64,000 nucleotides of DNA from Venturia oleaginea (lineage: Eukaryota; Ascomycota; Dothideomycetes; Venturiales; Venturiaceae): positions 744,001 to 808,000 of the forward strand of contig JABMLP010000001.1 in assembly GCA_013176395.1 (NCBI GenBank). The letters run 5' to 3'. Numbering within the stretch: the stretch's first letter is position 1; every line of letters begins with the position of its first letter. The translations under genes and the position numbers were made by a program. Of this stretch, positions 22,315-32,425 are shown one piece after another. The notes under the pieces were generated by a model. The model worked only from the letters and a program-made list of their open reading frames with translations. It was not told where the DNA came from and did not search any database.

Positions 22315-22873
22315 TTCGCAGAGGCAAAGTTCACAAATTGAGGCTTGAAAGATGTCCCAGTTTACGTCAATGAGTAAACAAGAATGACATCAAATGCTTG
22401 CACTTGTACATTTTAGCGCATCGAGCCTGCATCCAGGGGCTTACCGACCACAGCTGAGTGCCCACACGCTAAGATCTTGGGGAGCCGGTGCTAGGAAGCA
22501 ACTCCTTTCTGCAGCTGAAGATCGAGTGTCGATCACTCGCTCGGGGATCGGGAGCAATGTGTCGCTCGTGAACGGCAACGTTATTTCGTAATCTGTCGCA
22601 GGAGAATCTCTTCCGAAGGGGAAATTTCGTGACGGCCCGAAGGCCCGAAGGCCCGAAGGCCCGATGGCACTAGAAGAGTAATTTCTCGTTCCAAGGCAAA
22701 AATTCCGGCTTGAGTGAGGATGTCGATGGCATCCTGAGTGCATTGATGAAGGTTGATTATTGTTTCGAAGGGAGAGAGAAGTACAAGTAATCTTCAGAAT
22801 AGATTGCCCTGGTAAGCAAACATCAGAGATCCGATACCGCTTCGCTTATATAATGCAAAGCTTTAAGTTAAGT
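22315..22873. other. Intergenic between the PLP enzyme gene and the transposon
   Basis: It holds an 8-base tandem repeat at 22634-22665. Minus-strand open frames here have no recognisable content. The end (22861-22873) is a TTAAGTTAAG run bordering the transposon. Confidence 0.5.
22634..22665 (+). repeat. GGCCCGAA tandem repeat, four copies
   Basis: Three exact GGCCCGAA units and a fourth ending in T instead of A. It is a short GC-rich microsatellite in non-coding DNA. Confidence 0.85.
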
Positions 22874-22974
22874 TAACGTGTTCCACCACCCGACCGTTCA
22901 ATCCACCCAACCACTCAAAATCTGCCAAGACTTCTACCATTCCTCTTATGTGATTATGTCTGAACAACGAAACG

Positions 22975-24375
22975 CACGGGTTGGCCAGAATTGACGGCGC
23001 ACAGACCGCCTCAATATGTGATTTTAGAGTAATGTACAGATATCACCACAAAGCGCTTTGAATTCGCACTTGAGGCTGCTCAATAATTGATCTACAGCGC
23101 TGGGGCATCTCCCTCATACGGTCACGAATTTGTTTAAGTGTAATACGGTCCCATTCTGCCTGAATATCTGCCTTGAATTGGGCCACCGTTGTCCACTTTC
23201 TACCAACCAATCTACCCTTCATGATCTTCCAACAAGCTTCTATAGGGTTCAAATCTGGTGACTCTGGAGGGTGGGTGAGTAATAAGAGATCTGCTTCGCG
23301 TTTAAGGAGGGCTGGAGGTGAGTTTAGTGAGTTGATTCCGTGCGATGGATCGCCATCCTCCTGTAGCCAGTATCTGCACTTGTGCTTTGCCTCCAAGTCC
23401 TGTATAGCCTTAATATGTTGTGGCAGTATCTTTTCAGCGTAAAAGACATGCGACATGCAGTTTCCTTTTGGTGTAGCATCCTGTTTTGCCTTCCAGTCAT
23501 CGTAGACCTTGCAGCGCTCTGCAAAGGCAGTATCCAGCTCGTACTTGAGTTGCTTAGGCTTGGTAGGAGCCCGCTGCTTCTCTGAGGGCTCAACAGGATC
23601 TTTGTAGAATATGAGGCTACCTTTGTGGTTGTAGTTGACTCCGCCGGCGACGTGGATTGTGATGTCTAAACCTGTGCCTTGACTCATTTATAGACTTTTC
23701 TTGCCCGGGTTTACGTAGCTCGTACTCGGGCTCTTTCATCAGCTGCTTTGACTGGAAGTGAGCCTCGTCTGTGAACCAAATGCGAGACCAAAAGCCTGAA
23801 ATCGTGGCGGTGAGGTGTTCTTGGCCGTACTGACGGCGGAGGGCTTGATTCTTTTTGCTAACTCTCTTTTGAAACTTCTTTTTGAATCGTTTGGCTCCTA
23901 TCTGATTGGCGTGGCGACGTAAAGTTCGTGGTGCGGCTTCCAAATTGAGTTCTTCGACTTGATCTCGGTAGCCCATCTCGTGTGTTGGGTCATCTTGGTC
24001 AATTATCTTCTCTAAATCAGAGGCAGATACCAAGCTTTTTCTTCCTAAGATAGAACTCCTCTTTCTTGTTGTTCTAAGCGCTTTATTGCCCCAATCTTCT
24101 CGGTTTTTCCGCCATCTACGGCCGGTGGGAGTTGGGATGTTGATTCCAGGAAGGTGGCAAATAGATCTAAAGCTAGAGGAGGGACTAGCGGAGTCAAGGG
24201 CTTGAAAAAATCGATTTCGCTTCACGGTATCATATTCTCGACGATCAGTCTTTGGTAGCCTCTTTTTCGGCGTTGTGGGAGCCATAATGTGGTGGTTTAC
24301 ATGGAATCTACGTGTTGTTTTAGAGATCGCATGAAGGTCAGGGGTCTGTGCGCCGTCATTTCCGGCCAACCCGTG
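22975..24375 (-). mobile_element. Tc1-like (IS630/Tc1 superfamily) element nested in the Fot1 element
   Basis: Inverted repeats 22975-23007 and 24343-24375 match at 31 of 33 bases and begin CACGGGTTGGCC. ACG lies directly outside both ends (22972-22974 and 24376-24378). Taking out the element plus one ACG joins the Fot1 start codons to the rest of its frame. That fixes the ends and the order of events: the Fot1 element came first, then this insertion. Confidence 0.9.
23043..24285 (-). pseudogene. Tc1-like transposase with a frameshift
   Basis: Start MAPTTPKKR at 24285. An N-terminal helix-turn-helix region is followed by a DDE core: WFTDEAHF, EDGDPSHG, then SPDLNPIEACW. The first two motif groups lie in different frames. 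The upstream frame runs to 23617 and the downstream one takes over at about 23690, so one base has been gained or lost there. The stop is at 23043, just inside the left repeat. It fills nearly the whole element, as in complete Tc1-like copies, and was probably functional until recently. Confidence 0.85.
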
Positions 24376-26115
24376 ACGCACTATTACTCTAACACGAAGG
24401 GAGAATCCAGCTCGCACTCCAAGCCCTCCAAGCCGGCCAATTCCGAAGCCAACGGGCCGCCGCTCGTGCCTTTGACGTTAAACAGCGAATCCTCTCTGAG
24501 CGCGTTAAAGGAGTCCCATTTATCCTCGAAACACCACCAAATGGTCGGAAGCTTACCCTTACCGAATAGCAAACGCTTGTCCGATACATCCTTGACCTCG
24601 ATTCGCGAGGATTTGCGCCCCGGCTTTGTGAGGTAGCAGATATGGCCGATAAACTGCTAGCTATACGCGGTGGAGAGCCAGTGGGCAAAAACTGGGCTGA
24701 GAGATTCGTAACGCGCTCAGATGAGCTCAAGGTAGCCTTCAATCGAGAAAAGGGTAGGCAGAGGATACTACAGGAAGACCCAGAGATTATTGGCGCATGG
24801 TTCAAGCTCGTTGCAGATACCAAAGCCAAGTACGGCGTCCACGACGAGGATACACACAACTTTGACGAGATTGGCTTCCAGATGGGTGTTATTGGGTCAA
24901 TGAAGGTCGTTACAGCCTCCGAGAGACGTACAAGGCCGGAACTCATTCAGCCGGGCGATTGCGAATGGGTTACGGTTATCCAGAGTATCTGCGCCGCTGG
25001 GTATGCAACCCCACCCTTCATTATCTACAAAGGACGCGTTCACATCTCTGCGTGGTACGAGGAGGCAGATATACCGCGCAATTGGAAGCTTTCAGTCTCT
25101 GAGAACGGCTGGACAAATAACGCGCTTGGTCTTGAGTGGTTGAAGCATTTTGACGCGCATACAAAGGCGCGGCAGGTGGGGGGGGTACAGGCTACTCATT
25201 TTGGACGGCCATGAGAGCCATCTCAACCAGAATTTTAAGGACTACTGCCTCGAAAATAAGATTCTAACCCTCTGCATGCCATCGCACTCGTCGTATATAC
25301 TCCAGCCCCTTGACGTGGTCTGCTTCTCGCCGTTGAAGCGCAAGTACTCCCAACGCATCCGGGACTTGGCGCGCCGACGCGTGTACCATATCAACAAGGA
25401 AGGCTTTCTCCCTGCCTTCAAAGACGCGTTTTTCGACGTATTTACAAAAGAGAACTGTCAAAAGGCCTTTGAGGCAGTAGGGCTAGTCCCTATCGACGCG
25501 CAGGCGGTATTGGACCGCCTTGAAGTACGGCTACGTACCCCGCCAGAACCCCGTCTCCCAGAAACGCCGTGGCAGTCAAAGACTCCAAGCAATACTCATG
25601 AATTTGGATCCCAATCCAAGCTCGTAAGCGACTCTTTTACTCGGTCACCAGTTACTGCGCAGGCTGGCTTTTCCCAGCTTGTTAAGGGCGCTGAATTGAT
25701 GCTTCACCAAAACGCTCTACTCGTTGCGCGCAACCACGAGCTTGAAGAGCAATTGGCAGTAATAACGAAGCGAAAATCGCGCAAAAGGAAGCGGATCCAG
25801 CAAGGTGGTACTATGGAGTATGGGACTGCAGCAGCGCAGGTAGCTGCAGAGGCGTCTGTAGCGCCTCAGGGATCCAAGAAGGCTCGTGGTATCGGTGATC
25901 AAGAAATAGCCCGACCAACTCAACGGCGCTGTGGGGACTGCGGCGTAACTGGGCATAATGCGCGAACTTGTAAAAAATATATCGAGATATCTTCTGAATC
26001 AGATAGTAGCACGACGGACTTAGAATCTATTGTTGATAGCGAAAAAAATTAAAGAGTCGTAACATGAGATGGTCGTGCCAAGAAATTTTGAGCGGTTGGG
26101 TGGTGGAGTACGTTA

Positions 26116-26674
26116 TAACTTAAGTTAAGTTAAGAGCTCGGAAGCTCCCCGCCAGCTCTGTTCCTTATGTTGTTTGCACCTTTTTCTCGAATCACTTTGT
26201 CTAACCCGCTTCACCATGATAAGTGAACGTGAGGTACAGACTCACACGAACGTCTCTTTCTTTGCAGTGAAGTTCCGACTTCATTATGCCAGCGCTCGCT
26301 AAAGCGTTCAACTATTCCATTGTAACTCTGAGAACACTCCACCGCCGGATCTTTGTGCTTGCGCTTCGCATGTTCGGCAATCGAAGGTGCTGAGGGGATT
26401 CCTTTGTTGTGAAGTGATTCATACAGCTGAGGATAGAGAAACGCGAGAATTGTTAAGTATGGTTTCGGTATTATTCAGCATCCGGATGTAAAACGCGTGC
26501 GGGACTGGTAAGTTTTTTTCCGTTTCGTATCAATCTGATTAGGTGTACTAAATTTTCACCCAGTGTCTCCTCGCCAGATGATATACCTCGGTTACGTTGA
26601 TACATATGTGGCGGCCGTCAGCTTTGCTCCGCTATCGGAAATCCATATTTGTATGCAACGCCGTGTTCAATAGT
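26116..26674. other. Intergenic, right flank of the transposon
   Basis: No gene or repeat that I can support beyond the TTAAGTTAAG run at the transposon border. Confidence 0.5.
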
Positions 26675-27294
26675 TCACAGAGACCAGATTTTTGTCCAAT
26701 ATAAGCGAGTGACCACCCTCTTGAAGGGACGATGCATTTTCGCTTGCGCTTCCGTCAACTCCCCTTCAATCCGATATCCCTCCATACCATGTATCCAGAA
26801 TCGATCCAAATCGTAAAGCTCGCCTCTGTCCCTCGCATTTACACCATAGTATGACATTGCATTTTGATAGTCGAACCACCGTCGCGCCTCTGATTGTGCT
26901 GCGACCAGGTTTACATTCTCCTCCACTGTGAACGCATCGATGTTCTTCTGAAGGACGAAATTGATCTCATCGGCCAGATCGGGAAGAACTTCATGGAGGG
27001 ATGCCGCAGTTTTGTTGATTGAGGGGAGAAAACTGTAGGATGCCATTCGTCCTCGTTGCATGAGATTGGCCCAAGAATGTCCTGGACGAACTCTGGAATC
27101 CAGTTGCTGCGGAGTCGTCCTTTACCTTTATAGCTTCTGATGCATTTTCGGAGGAAGTGGTGGAGTTGGATGTCTTCGGCGACGGCCTTTTCGAAGGCGA
27201 TTTGATAGATGTCTTGAAGAAGCTCCTGAGCTAGGCTTTTGAACGTGACCATGGCTGGGCTCCTTAGATCGTCAGCTATGGCTTCGATATCCAT
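26675..27294 (-). CDS. F-box-like small paralog A
   Basis: Exons 27294-27126 and 27081-26675, with a 44-base GTAAAG...CCAG intron, give 191 residues. The exons are in different frames, and the intron is inferred because it restores a sensible protein. The N-terminal part (LAQELLQDIYQIAFEKAV) matches the LPRELRQQILIFAF segment of the copy at 28.6 kb, a pattern like the first helix of F-box domains. The middle segment LHEVLPDLADEINFVLQKNID matches LYETFPNLVDDIDFMLSKSLD in the copy at 29.7 kb. Function is unknown. No in-frame stop is present, so this is the best candidate for an intact member. Confidence 0.55.
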
Positions 27295-27902
27295 GAAACG
27301 TGCTTACCTCAACAGCCATTGAAGGAAATTTGAAATGATGGTATTGGGGAGGCCGAGGAGAGGCGAACTGGGTTGAGCTTTTATTTTTGCTTCTTGATTG
27401 CCCGGTTGAGGGCACGAGATTTGTCTCTATTTTGTTCGAAGCTGATTTCTTTGCGATTGTGTTACTAATGGAAAGTCCAATCTTCACTCAAAGATTGTAA
27501 AATTCACAAGGCTCCCGAGTTAATTCAATCACCCATGAAGGATTGTATATTGTAACCAATGATTCTACATATCCTTTCAAGATTCGATTCTGTTCGAACA
27601 TTTCACACCGTTTTTGCAATCTCCTGTCTCTATTTATCCAAGGCGACCCAACGAGCGCTCATCGGGGGAATGGAGCATGGCAAAATTTTAGATGATGAAG
27701 ACGTTTCCAGGTTCACTATCTACTGTCTACTGTCTCGCCCTTGGGCACCACCCGCTCTGCATAAAACCACTGCGATCCTGCAATTTCTCCACGCCTTTTA
27801 CGCTTCCCTCCCAAGGCGCACATAAAAGATCTAGCTGTTAATGAAGGATAGTCTACATTGAAGGATTGTTGATGTGCTGAGATCTGCTGATGAAGACGAG
27901 GT

Positions 27903-28085
27903 CTAGGGTCTTTTGAGATCGAAAGTGAATGTTGAGAAAGGAATTTGTTGTAGTGTGAAACCAGCCATCTCTATCCAGGTTCCGTTACGGCCATCTGCTC
28001 CTAAACAGCCCATGGAGATACGCCCCCGAGCTTTCTGTCGCAAGCCAGCAGTCTGAACCCCGTTATGACTGAGAATACTCTCCAC
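27903..28085 (-). CDS. Short unrecognised open frame, possible gene fragment
   Basis: Sixty codons with protein-like composition (TWIEMAGFTLQQIPFSTF) directly downstream of paralog B. It may be the displaced 3' part of that gene or of another decayed copy. No family recognised. Confidence 0.25.
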   Translation of the reverse strand: MESILSHNGVQTAGLRQKARGRISMGCLGADGRNGTWIEMAGFTLQQIPFSTFTFDLKRP

Positions 28086-28171
28086 CTTTTCCGAAGAGAC
28101 TCAGCCATTTTTCGAGCTTCGATTATTGGTTAGCCAGTTCCAACGGACGAATGTTGAGCGGTCCGAAGGCA

Positions 28172-28603
28172 TCAGCGAGGTGACCTCTCTGCTTTGCACG
28201 GTAGGCGTATACGTCCATGGCGTCGTAACCCGTCCATGGCGTCGTAACCTGCGAATACCCAAACCTTTTTCGATGCTGCCTCCTCCTTCTTCTCTTCCTC
28301 GAATTTGTTGATCGCCTTGCCGAGTACGTATTTCACGTCATCCACCACATCAGGGTATACCGCGCAGAAAGTTTGGGCAGTGCTGGAAATGTGAGGAGCA
28401 AAACCATTTTCTACGAGGCAGCAGCGGAGGTAGTAAGGGGCAATTCGGTCTTGAAATCGTGAAGGGCCATAGTCATAGTCTCCGGAGTAGATGCATTCCT
28501 GAATGTTGTAGTTGAAGCGGAGATCGGTCTCGATGGCGTCGTCGAATGCGAATATGAGGATTTGCTGGCGCAGCTCCCGAGGAAGCGATTCGAATGTGGG
28601 CAT
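28172..28603 (-). CDS. F-box-like small paralog B, C-terminus shifted by a 19-base duplication
   Basis: The chosen start is the ATG at 28603, because MPTFESLPRELRQQILIFAF begins the conserved part; an upstream ATG at 28780 adds a low-complexity leader. It encodes 143 residues. The LPREL segment resembles an F-box helix, and the middle part (YPDVVDDVKYVLGKAINKFE) matches the other two copies. Near the end, a perfect 19-base tandem duplication changes the frame. Without one copy, the frame would continue about 23 residues to a TAA in the next part of the gene. It is therefore either truncated or recently altered. No function is known. Confidence 0.55.
   Translation of the reverse strand: MPTFESLPRELRQQILIFAFDDAIETDLRFNYNIQECIYSGDYDYGPSRFQDRIAPYYLRCCLVENGFAPHISSTAQTFCAVYPDVVDDVKYVLGKAINKFEEEKKEEAASKKVWVFAGYDAMDGLRRHGRIRLPCKAERSPR
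28212..28249. repeat. Perfect 19-base tandem duplication inside a coding frame
   Basis: 28212-28230 and 28231-28249 are identical. Nineteen is not a multiple of three, so the second copy shifts the reading frame of paralog B. Confidence 0.95.
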
Positions 28604-29314
28604 GTTGACGTTGGTCACTGTGGTTGGAGTGTGGGTGCGAGCGAGATGGAGGTTGAACCTGATGAGTTGATGATTGAAGTTGGAACTGGTGTTGTGTAAA
28701 GATATTCGATGATGGGTAACATGATCAGTGTTTGGTGAAAAACACAATGGTGATGGGATGTGATGGGGCTGACTGGTCAATATGAATACTACTTATGGCA
28801 GTCAACGGTATCGAAGAAACACATTTCAATTGTCTTTACACGATTTTTGGAAGATGCTCCCAATTGTCTGCTAAAATTTGTTCTAAGGTTTTCAGCCCGC
28901 CGCACAAAGAGTGTTTCACCACCCATCATACCTGCCACTATAGGTACTTCTTACGAATCATGTCGTTGAAGTGTTCCCTCATCATATCACTAATCCCGTG
29001 CCTCCTTAAAACTTTGACGGAGGTCCTCGAATGCTGCCATGCCGGGCCTGCAACGGTTAGTCAGGAACAGTTTACGCCGAGACACATGCTTACCTTGTTG
29101 GGCCTTAAGGCGATCTAGGTGTTGGTGCTTGGCGGATGGAGCCGGAAGAATGGTGAACGGTAGAAATATTCATTAGCGCCGCCTTCGATACCGAAATGCA
29201 TTACCCGGCCAACCTGCGGATCAGAAATCAGAAGGGAAGCATTCTCTCTTCTCACCTTTTCTCGTAAACATGAGCGCCTGGTTCCAATCCCATTCGTGCC
29301 TATCCACTCACGTG
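28604..29314. other. Intergenic between paralogs B and C
   Basis: No gene that I can support. It contains the promoter side of paralog B and the 3' side of paralog C. Confidence 0.45.
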
Positions 29315-30055
29315 TCACGCGTATGTATCCCAATCACGCCACCTTCTGTATGAGTCCACAACCGAATTGGGACGAAGAATCTTCCGTATACCAAACTTCT
29401 TAAGTTGCTCTGGAGTAAGCTCATCCACCTCAATCGCGTGGTTGATTTCTCCAAATTCGGTGAGCTGATCTTTGCTCTCTGCTTGATAGGCCTATGTGTG
29501 AGTAGCACTAAGTGCGATCGACCCGTCCAGCCACTTGAGCGATTTTGCCTGCGTTTGCTGCTTTTCAATCGTGTCCTTCTCAAACCCGTCCAGGCTCTTC
29601 GAGAGCATAAAGTCGATATCGTCGACCAAGTTGGGAAAGGTTTCGTAAAGAGTTGTCACCATGCGTAAAATACCGGGTGCGAGTGGTGTTGGGCGCCGCT
29701 CCGTCTTCATGTTTCGCTCTGGTGCTGGGCCAAGAGCATCGGACAGATATTTCGGCAAGCCTAATTCCAGCAATTCGAGTCGGTTGAAGCCATATTAGCT
29801 TTTGATGTACTTCTCGAGCGAGGAGTTGAAGTTCAGGTCGGCAGTAATGGCGGGTTCGAAGACGAGGACTAGGACCTGATGGCGGAGCTCGCGGGGAAGA
29901 CACTCCAGAGAGAGCTCATGGCTGACCTGAGATGGTGTTAGACGTGGCACTTGGTGGAGTGAATACAGCTTACCGTATTCGAGGTTATAGTTGGTTCTTA
30001 GTGTTGAAGTGGAGGCGAAACGAATGGGTTGAAGAGCTTTTATACCTAGCGTCAA
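29315..30055 (-). pseudogene. F-box-like small paralog C with two in-frame stops
   Basis: One continuous minus frame from 30055 to the TGA at 29315, broken by TAA at 29797-29795 and TAG at 29494-29492. It carries the family start (LPRELRHQVLVLVFEPAI), the NFNSSLEKYI segment, and LYETFPNLVDDIDFMLSKSL, then a conserved tail (ELTPEQLKKFGIRKIL). Protein-like sequence continues after each stop, so these look like point lesions. Both could come from CAA or CAG by one C-to-T change. Confidence 0.6.
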
Positions 30056-30399
30056 GTCTGATAAAAATATCTCAAAACACTGTTAACATCTGCTTAGTTA
30101 GATAAGTCACACTCAGCAAGTCAACGTCACTCCCGTATGTGCCCCAACCTCACTATAGATCCAGATTAGTAATACAGAATTTAGTGACAAGCCGCAGGAT
30201 GACTACAAATTATTGCTTATTTGTTGGATTATCTCTAATTCCTATATTGGTTAACCGAAGGCAGAATGACGGGTATTGCTATTCAATCTTAATGGGAAAG
30301 AACATATGATCATAGCCCACAGGCAACAGTCCCAGTACCTGCCATGTCCTTGTTGTATGAGAGTTATCCTCACCACTCCCTAACATTGGCAGGTAGTTC

Positions 30400-32425
30400 C
30401 TAAGCTTTTCCGCCAGCGACAACAACGCTTGGTCGTCTCGACTCCTGACCTGCACCAATCTGTGCCAATGTAGCAGCTCCACCTTTCTCTCCCATGCCAA
30501 CTTCGGCGAAACGAACGCTGGGCCTGAAAGATTTGCTCTGCCAGGCTTTACTGACAACACTGTACAGCTCATCCACCTAGGATAAATATTAGCGGACGGT
30601 TTCAATGAAAGTAACGGTGAAGACAATTCTTACCTCCTCCAAAGACAATCCCTTAGTTTCATAGATCATGAACCATACGAAAGCGATGCAGACAAAGCAG
30701 AAACTGCCCCAAACGAAGAAGACTTTCGATTGAAGATCGGCATATTCTGCGTCGACCATGTATGGCGTAGAGTATGCGATCGCGAAGTTGAGAAGCCAGT
30801 TGCTGGCGGTGGTCATGGACAAACCCTTGGCACGAACCTTGAGAGGGAACAACTCTCCTGTAACCACCCAGGCCACCGGGCCCCACGAACATGCGAAGAA
30901 AAAGATATAGATGCAGACAAAGGCAATCGCAGCCTGTTGGGCAGCCATATTTTGGAAGGAGGCGACTGTTCCCGTGATGGCTACTATAAATTGGCAGACG
31001 GACATCCTAGAGTTGTCAGTACTCCAATCTCACAACGGCTGCAAGTAAACCGTATGGTGCTGTTCTTATGCTTACCCCACCGCTCCCATTAAGAGCAAGT
31101 TCCTTCTACCCATCTTCTCCACAAGGTACAATCCTGGGAACGTCGAGGCAACATTGACGGAGTTCGTTATCACAGAAATGATGAAGGGATTGTTAAATCC
31201 GGCGTTGGTGAAATACTGCGTGCCGTAGTAGAAGCTGTACAGAGGAATCAGCTCAAAAGCAACGACTTATATGGTGAAAAAACATACATAAAGTTCACAC
31301 CAGTCAGTTGTTGCAAAGCTTGCAGCAAACAACCAGTGATGGTTCTTTTCAGCATACCACCGCGGAAACAATCTAGGTAACTTGATTTTCCAAGGGACAT
31401 CTCAACTGGAGATTGTTAGCACCCGCTTTCTATAGGAGGGAGGATGGCAAGGCCCACATTGATGGTTGGCATAGATTTCTGCGATTTCCTCTTGAATCGC
31501 TGGATGGTCCGCAGGGAGTCTGCGTAGCCTGCAAAGTGATTTCACAGCCTATTTCACATCAGCTCTCAGCGCTTGCGAAACAGTTGTGGATTGCTTACTT
31601 CGTCTTGACGGTCCATCTTGATGTGGTAGCGTGGGGTTTCTGGGAGGAAAGCAAGACCACCAACGAGGATGATAGACCAAGCGAATTGAACTGCAATGGG
31701 AATGCGGTAACTTCCAGAGTCGTTTCGATCTTTGGTGGCATTGTTCACGATAGCTGCGAGGAAGAGACCAATCGTGATTGCGAGCTGATAGCAACCCACG
31801 ATAGCGCCACGGATCCATTTGGGGGCAGTTTCTGACTGGTAGAGTGGGATCATGGCGGAAATAAGACCAACACCGAGACCTGGAAGCAGTTAATGACTGA
31901 GCATCGATAGACAAGTTACTCGTTCTCACCAGCAAAGAATCTACCAGCAATGAACATAGGTCGCTCGGTTGAGGCGGTCTGGAGAATAACGCCAAGGTTG
32001 AAGACGATGGATGTAGAAGCTATCAGGCCCCATCGGCGACCGATGAGATCTGCTGCTGGAGCAGCTAGGAGCGCTCCGAGAAAGGTACCTGCAGACAAGA
32101 TTGACACGATCAGGGAATCTTGAGCGGCTGTGATCTCGTAATTGTTCTCTGCGTCGGCGAATTGTCTGGTCCAGTATGGCATAGCCAGAATTCCTCCTGC
32201 GATCTCGTTAGTACATTGAGCCTGGAGCCGCTCATACGCATTTCGCCTCACCAATTGTGCCTGTATCATACCCATACCTAGCAAGAATGTCAGTCTTCAA
32301 ATTACAAGCATACGGAGTTGTTTCTGAACTGACAATACCCCCCCGAATGCCACAAATAAGCCTACAACGATAGCAGGCCATGTTGCGCCCGCCACATCCT
32401 CTGGCTTCTTTATCGTGAGCCCCAT
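30400..32425 (-). CDS. MFS sugar transporter (hexose/monosaccharide type)
   Basis: Plasma-membrane sugar porter. Nine exons close to 527 residues: 32425-32334, 32277-32252, 32196-31930, 31879-31599, 31548-31458, 31405-31288, 31234-31076, 31006-30634 and 30576-30400. Family signatures are GYDTGTIGG in helix 1 (across exons 2 and 3), DLIGRRWG, AGRFFAG followed by GLGVG, PETPRY, LQALQQLTGVNF, and the C-terminal PLKVRAKGLS and YETKGLSLEEV. Exon 2 is only 26 bases. Twelve helices are expected. The closest described group is fungal monosaccharide/quinate-type transporters; the actual substrate is not determined. It lies about 3 kb from the aromatic-degradation pair, so an aromatic acid such as quinate is a possible cargo. 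Confidence 0.9.

Larger units (their letters stand above)
22956..26052 (+). pseudogene. Fot1/pogo transposase, interrupted and broken
   Basis: The likely start ATG is at 22956. After six codons the frame is cut by the inner element, and it resumes at 24379. Recognisable parts are the N-terminal psq/CENP-B-type helix-turn-helix region (IQLALQALQ), the DDE_1 catalytic core with NFDEIGF, LILDGHESH and LQPLDV carrying the three acidic residues, and a C-terminal CCHC knuckle (CGDCGVTGHNARTC). Lesions seen are an in-frame TAA at 24390, an in-frame TAG at 24567, and a frameshift at a run of G near 25180, after which the frame continues to 26052. The element cannot make this transposase itself. Confidence 0.85.
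22876..26113 (+). mobile_element. Fot1/pogo-type DNA transposon carrying a nested insertion
   Basis: The terminal inverted repeats start ACGTGTTCCACCACCC on the left and ACGTACTCCACCACCC on the right (reverse complement). Over the first 26 bases they differ at four positions, all transitions. TA lies just outside both ends (22874-22875 and 26114-26115), as expected for this superfamily. The full length is 3238 bases; removing the 1401-base inner element and one ACG copy leaves 1834 bases, normal for Fot1/Pot2 elements. The ends may reach a few bases further, because TTAAGTTAAG runs continue on both sides. Confidence 0.85.

Noticed and set aside
24289..24636. 115-codon plus frame at the transposon junction
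   Set aside because: It runs through the Tc1-like terminal repeat in a frame different from the Fot1 protein.
22876..26113. A single transposon with two divergent transposases
   Set aside because: Each transposase has its own terminal repeats and the inner one interrupts the outer frame, so it is a nested insertion.
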